Notes under the pieces: generated by a model | Told to the model about the DNA's origin: nothing | Database searches by the model: none | What the model saw: the letters and a program-made list of their open reading frames with translations, nothing else | Translations under genes and position numbers: made by a program | Part shown: piece after piece, positions 58,335-64,000 of the stretch | How the letters are laid out: every line of letters begins with the position of its first letter | How positions within the stretch are numbered: position 1 is the first letter of the stretch | From: Acinetobacter brisouii CIP 110357 | GTDB lineage: Bacteria > Pseudomonadota > Gammaproteobacteria > Pseudomonadales > Moraxellaceae | Assembly (NCBI RefSeq): GCF_000488275.1 | Contig: NZ_KI530762.1 | Span: 329,536-393,535, forward strand | Reading direction: 5' to 3' | Length of the DNA: 64,000 nucleotides

Positions 58335-59585
58335 GTGAGCTTTGATGTAAGCGTAATTTCAAGCAAAAACATTCTGTTGGCTGTAACTGGTGGTATCGCT
58401 GCATACAAGAGTGCCATTCTGGTTCGCCGTCTAAAAGACTACGGTTTTAATGTCCGTGTGGTGATGACTCATGGCGCACAGGCGTTTATTACCCCACTTA
58501 CTTTTCAGGCACTTTCAGGCAATGTTGTACATACCGAATTGCTCAATCCAGAAGCTGAAGCGGGAATGGGGCACATTGAACTGGCGCGTTGGGCAGACCT
58601 GTTACTGGTTGCACCTGCCAGTTGTGACACGCTGGCCAAATTTGCACATGGTCTAGCCGATGATTTGCTGAGTACTTTATATCTGGCAACCAAAGCGCCT
58701 GTTTGGGTAGCGCCTGCCATGAACCAGCAAATGTGGGCAGCCAAAGCCACGCAGCGTAATTTGCAGATGCTGGTTGAAGATGGCGTGCATGTGATTATGC
58801 CTGCGGCAGGGTCACAAGCTTGTGGGGATGTCGGTTTGGGGCGTATGCCAGAGCCTGAATTTTTGGCCGAGCAGGTCAAACTGTATTTTCATCAGACCCA
58901 GCGTGCAATTGCTGAAAAATTTGGTTTGCTGGCAGGCAAACGTGTGGTGATTACCGCAGGGCCAACCCGTGAAGCGATTGATCCAGTACGTTATATTTCT
59001 AACCATAGTACAGGGAAAATGGGTTTTGCTTTAGCCAGTGCCTGCTATGCTGCTGGGGCAAAAGTCACTTTAATTGCAGGGCCTGTCAGCCTTGACACGC
59101 CAAATGGTGTGGAGCGGGTGAATGTACATTCGGCTTTAGAAATGCTGGATCAAAGTTTGCAGCAGCTTGAATATGGCTGTGATATTTTTATTGCCACGGC
59201 TGCGGTGGCAGATTACCGTGTGGCGCAGGTTGCCGAGCATAAAATTAAAAAATCGGGCGATGAACTCGATGTTTCACTGATTAAAAATCCCGATATTGTG
59301 GCGACCATTGCCCAGCAGCAGAAACGCCCGTTTATGGTCGGTTTTGCCGCAGAAACCCGCAATGTTGAAGAATATGCCGCAGGTAAACTGGTCGCGAAAA
59401 AACTGGATATGATCGCCTGTAATGACGTGTCACGTAGCGACATTGGTTTTGCTTCCGATGAAAATGCCATGACGGTATTTTTTGCACAAAAGCATGCGTT
59501 ACCAAAACGTGACCTTGCTAAAGCCAGTAAGCAGGAAATCGCACAGCAGTTGGTTGAAGCGATTGCCGATGCTTTAGTGCATTAA
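58335..59585 (+). CDS. coaBC: Bifunctional CoaBC (phosphopantothenoylcysteine synthetase/decarboxylase)
   Basis: CoaBC carries out two steps of coenzyme A synthesis: CTP-dependent joining of cysteine to 4'-phosphopantothenate, then decarboxylation. The 416-residue product has the N-terminal flavin domain (LLAVTGGIAAYKSAILVRRL; the PAMN motif in APAMNQQMW). The C-terminal CoaB domain has GPTREAIDPVRYISNHSTGK and ends with the KKLDMIACNDVS segment. The start is a GTG at 58335. Confidence 0.95.
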   Translation: MSFDVSVISSKNILLAVTGGIAAYKSAILVRRLKDYGFNVRVVMTHGAQAFITPLTFQALSGNVVHTELLNPEAEAGMGHIELARWADLLLVAPASCDTLAKFAHGLADDLLSTLYLATKAPVWVAPAMNQQMWAAKATQRNLQMLVEDGVHVIMPAAGSQACGDVGLGRMPEPEFLAEQVKLYFHQTQRAIAEKFGLLAGKRVVITAGPTREAIDPVRYISNHSTGKMGFALASACYAAGAKVTLIAGPVSLDTPNGVERVNVHSALEMLDQSLQQLEYGCDIFIATAAVADYRVAQVAEHKIKKSGDELDVSLIKNPDIVATIAQQQKRPFMVGFAAETRNVEEYAAGKLVAKKLDMIACNDVSRSDIGFASDENAMTVFFAQKHALPKRDLAKASKQEIAQQLVEAIADALVH

Positions 59586-59606
59586 ATTTCAGCTTTCTCA
59601 AGCCAT

Positions 59607-59639
59607 AAAAAACCGCATCTGAAATTGATGCGGTTTTTT
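59607..59639. terminator. Bidirectional terminator between coaBC and the MATE gene
   Basis: AACCGCATC pairs with GATGCGGTT around a short loop between A- and T-runs. Confidence 0.88.
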
Positions 59640-59657
59640 ATTTCTCTGAAAATAAAT

Positions 59658-61010
59658 TCAGTAGGCTTGCACTTTTAAACGCTGATTCATCCTATACAAA
59701 CGCCCAAGCAACAGCACACATGCCACTGCCAAGCCCACAATCAGGCTGATCCAGATGCCCTGTGGCCCCATGTGCTGATAGCGAATCCAGTAAATACTGA
59801 GCGGTAATGCCACCACCCAATAAGCCAGTAAAGTAATCCACATTGGCGCTTGAGTGTCCTGCATCCCACGCAAACAGCCTGCGGCACTGACTTGCCATGC
59901 ATCCATCATTTGATAAGCAATACAGAAAAACAGCAAATACACAGTCACCTGTGCCACGGCAGGGTCACTGGTATATAACGCAGCAATTTGGTTATGAAAT
60001 AGCGCAATAAAACCCATGGTCAGACATGCTGTCGCTGTTGCTGTCATTAAGCCAAGTTTTTGTACTTTGCGCAGACCTTCCCAGTTTTTTTCTCCGTAAT
60101 AGGTGCCCACCCGAATGGTCAGTGCAATCGCCAGTGACAGCGGAATCATAAATAGTTGTGAAGTGACCGAGATGGCAATTTGATGTGCAGCAATAATGGT
60201 ATCGCCCAGTGGGCTGAGAATAATCGCGCCTGTCGAGAAAATACTGACTTCAAAAAACACGGCTAAACCAATCGGAAGACCCAAATCCCAAATCCGTTTG
60301 GCAATGGCTTTGTCCAATGCTTCCCAGTGACTGAAAATTTTATGCGTTTGATATTTTTTTGCTTTCCAAATATAGACTGCCAAAGTGGCCAGCATCAGCC
60401 ATTGTAAAATCGCGGTGGCGAAACCACAGCCTGCACTGCCTAAATGTGGAATCGGACCGACTCCATACATAAAAATGTAATCCAGTGGCACCAAAACCAC
60501 CAGTGACAACAAGCTAATCACAGTCACAGGGCGCGGATAACCCAGTGCTTCCGAATAACAACGCAGTGCCGTATATAAAGTGATCGCAGGCATACCAAAA
60601 CCAACCGCATGCAAAAACAGGCTGGCTTTGGGCATTAAATCTACAGGAACTTTAAATAACGGTAATAGCAGCGGCATAAACTGGAGCAGTAACATGGCTA
60701 AAATGCCGAGTAGTCCTGCGACCCATAAAGATTGACGCACAATATGCGGAATTTGGTGCTCTTGCCGAGCGCCCAGCGCTTCAGCCACCAATGGGGTTGT
60801 TGCCAGTACAATGCCTGTAAACATCAGCATCACAGGAATCCAGATCCCGACACCAACGGCAATCGCAGCCAGATCGCTTGCGGACAAATGCCCCGCCATA
60901 ATGGTATCAATCAGCCCTAAACCCGCTTGGGCAAACTGGGTAATCAGAATGGGAATCATAAGACTAAACAGGCGTCTGAGTTCCACGCCTGTCGAAGGAG
61001 TTTTTAGCAC
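59658..61010 (-). CDS. MATE family multidrug/Na+ antiporter
   Basis: The 450-residue protein has 12 membrane segments in two related halves. The N-terminal segment RLFSLMIPILITQFAQAGLGLIDTIMAG is typical of the NorM branch of MATE transporters, which expel cationic drugs in exchange for Na+ or H+. Drug range cannot be read. It starts 18 bases after the DMT-type gene on the same strand, so the two are likely co-transcribed. Confidence 0.9.
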   Translation of the reverse strand: MLKTPSTGVELRRLFSLMIPILITQFAQAGLGLIDTIMAGHLSASDLAAIAVGVGIWIPVMLMFTGIVLATTPLVAEALGARQEHQIPHIVRQSLWVAGLLGILAMLLLQFMPLLLPLFKVPVDLMPKASLFLHAVGFGMPAITLYTALRCYSEALGYPRPVTVISLLSLVVLVPLDYIFMYGVGPIPHLGSAGCGFATAILQWLMLATLAVYIWKAKKYQTHKIFSHWEALDKAIAKRIWDLGLPIGLAVFFEVSIFSTGAIILSPLGDTIIAAHQIAISVTSQLFMIPLSLAIALTIRVGTYYGEKNWEGLRKVQKLGLMTATATACLTMGFIALFHNQIAALYTSDPAVAQVTVYLLFFCIAYQMMDAWQVSAAGCLRGMQDTQAPMWITLLAYWVVALPLSIYWIRYQHMGPQGIWISLIVGLAVACVLLLGRLYRMNQRLKVQAY

Positions 61011-61028
61011 TGAAAATACTCAAATAAA

Positions 61029-61487
61029 TTAGCGTTGTAGAGTAAGTAATACACCGACAAAAATTGCGACGGCTCCGCAAACACGTTGCCAAGAGATCGG
61101 GACACGCTCATTACCAAACCACGCAAAGTGATCCAGTAATATTGACATACTGATTTGACCAAACAGTACCAAACCAGAAAAGGTCAAAAAGCCCAGTTTA
61201 GGGGCAGTATAAATGCTCATGCTGATGGCATAAACCCCCAAACAGCCACCAAACCACAAATACCACGGTAACAGGCTCAAGGTCTGCCATTGCGGATAAC
61301 TTTTGGTAAAAAACAGAACCAGCAGTAATAAAGTCAGTGTCCCGACACTAAAGGAAATCAGAGCAGCATGCAGCGCTGAGGTTAAATGTTCGCGTAAGGC
61401 ACTGTTAATCGCCGTTTGAAAAGTCATGGCAATGCCCACACCAAAGGCAAGCGGACACAACCATAACAGGTGGACTGTAAGTTTCAC
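61029..61487 (-). CDS. DMT superfamily transporter (YdcZ/DUF606 type)
   Basis: The 152-residue protein has four to five membrane segments and the family start PLAFGVGIAMTFQTAINSALRE near residues 12-33. It also has a middle motif WYLWFGGCLGVYAISMSIYTAPKLG. YdcZ-type proteins are half-size DMT members of unknown cargo that presumably work as dimers. It precedes the MATE gene. Confidence 0.85.
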   Translation of the reverse strand: MKLTVHLLWLCPLAFGVGIAMTFQTAINSALREHLTSALHAALISFSVGTLTLLLLVLFFTKSYPQWQTLSLLPWYLWFGGCLGVYAISMSIYTAPKLGFLTFSGLVLFGQISMSILLDHFAWFGNERVPISWQRVCGAVAIFVGVLLTLQR

Positions 61488-61597
61488 GGCTGATCCTTGC
61501 TGTTGTTATTTTCAGTTCAGTGTAGCATTGCCCAGCGGCTTTTATGTGTCAGACATGCTAAAATCTACGATGGTTTTTCTTATTTTAGGCTGAGTTC

Positions 61598-62752
61598 TTG
61601 AGCTTGTTTAATCCGCAAAATATTCCGCTGTCGCTGTACATTCATATGCCGTGGTGTGTGCGTAAATGCCCATACTGTGACTTCAATTCGCATGCTGTAC
61701 CCGATGGCAAATTGTCACTGGATTTGGAACAGGAATATTTACAGGCGCTGGTTGCAGACTTTGATACGCAGATTGAATGGGCACAGGGGCGCGAGATTCA
61801 GAGTGTGTTTATTGGTGGCGGAACGCCATCACTGATTTCGGCTGCAGGCTATCAGTGGTTATTTAGCGAATTAAAACAGCGTCTTAATTTTGCTGCCGAC
61901 TGTGAAATTACTTTGGAAGCCAATCCAGGCACACTGGAACATCAGCCTTTTGCCGATTATTTACAGGCAGGCATTAACCGCCTGTCGATTGGTGTGCAGA
62001 GTTTTGACAACGAACATTTGCAGCGTTTAGGGCGGATTCATAGCAGTGACAATGCCCAAAAAGCCATTCAGCAAGCGAGAACAGCAGGTTTTGAACGGGT
62101 CAATGTTGATCTGATGCACGGCTTGCCACAGCAAACCCTTGAGCAAGCCTTACTGGATTTGCGTTTGGCGGTGGAATGTGGCGCAACGCATGTGTCTTGG
62201 TATCAGCTCACCATCGAACCGAATACAGTATTTTTCCGTACTCAGCCGATTTTACCCGATGAAGATGTACTGCTTGAGATTCAACAGCAAGGTGAAGCGT
62301 ATTTAAAAGCACAAGGCTTTATCAATTACGAAGTGTCGGCATGGCGTAAAGAATTGCCTTCACGACATAATCTGAATTACTGGCAGTTTGGAGATTATTT
62401 GGCAATTGGGGCAGGGGCACACGGTAAAGTCACGCAGCCCGATGGCATTTACCGTTTCCAAAAAAGTCGGTTACCGAAGGATTATCTTGCCAAAGTGCCT
62501 GCGCCTGCATTGCAATGGCAACGCATTGAAGACGAAGATCTGCCTTTTGAATTTATGATGAATGCACTGCGTTTAAATGAAGGCGTACCGAGTGAGTTTT
62601 ATCAGCAGCGTACAGGTTTGCCATTTTCCAGTGTTGCGGCAAGTGTTGAAAACTTACAGCAACAACAACTTTTGATCGAAGATGCTGAGCGACTTGCTTG
62701 TACTGAAAAAGGGCATTTATTTTTAAATAGCGTGCTAGAAGAGTTTTTATAA
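61598..62752 (+). CDS. hemW: Radical SAM heme chaperone HemW
   Basis: HemW resembles coproporphyrinogen dehydrogenase but acts as a heme-binding chaperone. The 384-residue product has the radical SAM CxxxCxxC at Cys20, Cys24 and Cys27 (WCVRKCPYCDFN) and the HNxxYW motif of the HemW group (HNLNYW). It lacks the N-terminal extension of HemN. The start is a TTG at 61598; no ATG in frame precedes the conserved block. An AGGCTGAG site supports it. Confidence 0.9.
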   Translation: MSLFNPQNIPLSLYIHMPWCVRKCPYCDFNSHAVPDGKLSLDLEQEYLQALVADFDTQIEWAQGREIQSVFIGGGTPSLISAAGYQWLFSELKQRLNFAADCEITLEANPGTLEHQPFADYLQAGINRLSIGVQSFDNEHLQRLGRIHSSDNAQKAIQQARTAGFERVNVDLMHGLPQQTLEQALLDLRLAVECGATHVSWYQLTIEPNTVFFRTQPILPDEDVLLEIQQQGEAYLKAQGFINYEVSAWRKELPSRHNLNYWQFGDYLAIGAGAHGKVTQPDGIYRFQKSRLPKDYLAKVPAPALQWQRIEDEDLPFEFMMNALRLNEGVPSEFYQQRTGLPFSSVAASVENLQQQQLLIEDAERLACTEKGHLFLNSVLEEFL

Positions 62753-62883
62753 ATTCTAGGATCAATCAAGAAAGTATGAAGTATTTGATAAGAATGAAAA
62801 ACATTATCATGATTTTATCTTGGTGAATTGATATGAGATGAATTCAATCGTAATTTTCTAACTGAACTGGCATTCAACATGAC

Positions 62884-62904
62884 AAAGGGGCAAAATGCCC
62901 CTTT
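62884..62904. terminator. Hairpin between hemW and a lysE-like gene
   Basis: AAAGGGGCA pairs with TGCCCCTTT around AAA, between convergent genes. Neither strand has a strong T-run, so termination is likely but weaker than at other sites here. The 166-base gap holds nothing else clear. Confidence 0.6.
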
Positions 62905-62918
62905 ATCGTGTCTGTATT

Positions 62919-63533
62919 TTAGCGTTTGCTGAATGCCAGTTTCAGCGCAAACAAAACAAAAACAGTACCCGTAATACGGTCAATACTCTGCACGATTTTC
63001 GGCTGTTTCAGATATTTGGCAAAAGGCTGTGAACCGATGATCAGGAAAGCCGACCAGATCAGTGTCAGTACAATATGAATCAGCACCAGCAACATAATCC
63101 AAGCGGTCGCTGCCTGTTGGTTTGGGACAAATTGCGGTAAAAATGAAATATAGAAAATCCCGACTTTTGGGTTCAGCAGATTACTCAGGCAGCCTTTGAG
63201 TAACCAGTTTTGCTGCGGAGTTGTACCTTGTTCAAAATTGCCCAAGTGCTGACGTGGGTTGCGCAGCATTTGTACCCCGAGCCAAGCCAGATAAATTGCC
63301 CCTGTCCATTTCAGCAGGGTAAAGGCAAATACTGAACTACTCAGCAATGCCCCCAGCCCACAGGCAACCACCAGTCCCCAGACCAGACACCCCAGATTAA
63401 TTCCAATCGCCGCTTGTAAAGCTTTTTGCCGACTTTCCACTGTTGCTGTACGCAAAATTAGCGTGGTGTCCAGCCCAGGGGTAATTGTCAGTAAAGTAAT
63501 CGCAATCAGATAAGAAATCATCAGGGTCGTCAC
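62919..63533 (-). CDS. LysE family translocator, second
   Basis: The 204-residue protein has six membrane segments and the LysE signature TLLTITPGLDTTLIL near residues 14-28. It also has NLLNPKVGIFYISFLPQFVP, typical of the RhtB-type exporters of homoserine, threonine or similar amino acids. The cargo cannot be specified. It is unlike the window's other LysE protein in detail, so the two are paralogues, not a recent duplication. The 200 bases between its start and the peroxidase gene hold both promoters. Confidence 0.88.
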   Translation of the reverse strand: MTTLMISYLIAITLLTITPGLDTTLILRTATVESRQKALQAAIGINLGCLVWGLVVACGLGALLSSSVFAFTLLKWTGAIYLAWLGVQMLRNPRQHLGNFEQGTTPQQNWLLKGCLSNLLNPKVGIFYISFLPQFVPNQQAATAWIMLLVLIHIVLTLIWSAFLIIGSQPFAKYLKQPKIVQSIDRITGTVFVLFALKLAFSKR

Positions 63534-63733
63534 AAGGTTGTGCGTCCTTTAGGTTGGGGAAAATGATCGTGACTCTGATTTTAACTGGATTGAACAAAAT
63601 CGCAATTCTGTGGCAACTCATGGAAGGTGACTGTTTAGCGCAAAAAATATTATCAAAAATAGCCTATTAAGCAGGGAATGCTTCGGGCAGAATGATCCGA
63701 ACGATAAATTACAATAGCATTTAGGAGCTTTTC

Positions 63734-64000
63734 ATGACTGCTCAATCCGTGATTTTGCCATTACCTTCAGATCATGCGCGTTTTCTTGTGGTTCGTTTGA
63801 ACCAGCTCAGTCTTCATAATTTAAAAAAACAACTCGAGAAATTTTTCTCGGAACGAGATCGTCTGATTACCCAGCATCCGAATGAGCAAATTAAAACTGC
63901 AGTGGCTTTTGGCCCTGACTTGTGGAGTCAGCTGCATAGCACCATGCCCGCAGGGTTCAAGCAGCTTGATCCACAAGCGGGTGCGTTTAACATGCCTGTG
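63734..64000 (+). CDS. DyP-type peroxidase (N-terminal part)
   Basis: The first 89 residues are present; the gene runs off the window. The start MTAQSVILPLPSDHARFLV, then VRLNQLSL and the later VAFGPDLWSQL, fits the ferredoxin-like N-terminal domain of dye-decolorising peroxidases. The heme ligand His and the GxxDG motif lie beyond the end. An AGGAG site eight to ten bases before the ATG supports the start. Confidence 0.75.
   Translation, partial: MTAQSVILPLPSDHARFLVVRLNQLSLHNLKKQLEKFFSERDRLITQHPNEQIKTAVAFGPDLWSQLHSTMPAGFKQLDPQAGAFNMPV

Overview
This window is a stretch of a low-GC gammaproteobacterial chromosome that reads as Acinetobacter (Moraxellaceae). The evidence is the 16S rRNA sequence, the Acinetobacter-type ribosomal proteins (for example an S3 with an Arg/Gly-rich tail), and local gene pairs such as radC/coaBC, miaB-ybeZ-ybeY and trxC-yciA. 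I do not name a species. Almost all of the window is core chromosome. There is no insertion sequence, prophage, CRISPR array or obvious accessory island.

Layout. 1-10.2 kb: the end of the S10 operon, then the spc and alpha operons (rplV' to rplQ, including secY and rpoA), all on the plus strand and closed by a terminator. 10.3-18 kb: a Baeyer-Villiger-type monooxygenase, an sdhE-ygfX (cptBA-like) pair, a membrane coiled-coil protein, yheV, prlC and rnr. 18.3-19.8 kb: a tRNA cluster (Ser-GCT and three identical Arg-ACG genes) interrupted by a small membrane ORF and a decayed HAD phosphatase gene. 19.8-30.6 kb: small metabolic and envelope genes (nitroreductase, FAH hydrolase, YihY, WrbA, Xpt, DUF3108, a TonB-like protein) and the miaB-ybeZ-ybeY RNA-maturation operon. 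30.9-39.4 kb: slt, a secreted RNase T2-like protein that has lost its catalytic residues, mdh, DUF2789, a 2OG-Fe(II) oxygenase, rlmJ, pssA and an unrecognised 354-residue protein.

39.4-45.25 kb: one complete rrn operon (16S, tRNA-Ile, tRNA-Ala, 23S, 5S) with two candidate upstream promoters and a strong terminator. 45.4-53.3 kb: a cupin, an orphan dihydrolipoamide-dehydrogenase-like flavoprotein, an unlisted 35-residue lipoprotein gene, sulfur-transfer/rhodanese-type proteins, trxC, yciA, yajQ, mnmC and the yciB-yciI cluster. 53.3-64 kb: a PHP phosphoesterase, LysR/LysE, GST, bestrophin, radC/coaBC, MATE and DMT transporters, hemW, a second LysE protein and the start of a DyP-type peroxidase that runs off the end.

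Functionally, the window is dominated by translation: ribosomal proteins, rRNA, tRNA, and RNA modification and decay by MiaB, MnmC, RlmJ, YbeY and RNase R. Around this are scattered housekeeping enzymes. The observations most worth following are the catalytically degenerate RNase T2 homologue, the micro-lipoprotein gene behind a 12-bp inverted repeat, the 20-bp hairpin at the S10/spc junction, the sdhE-ygfX overlap, and the tRNA-Arg triplication enclosing a decaying gene.
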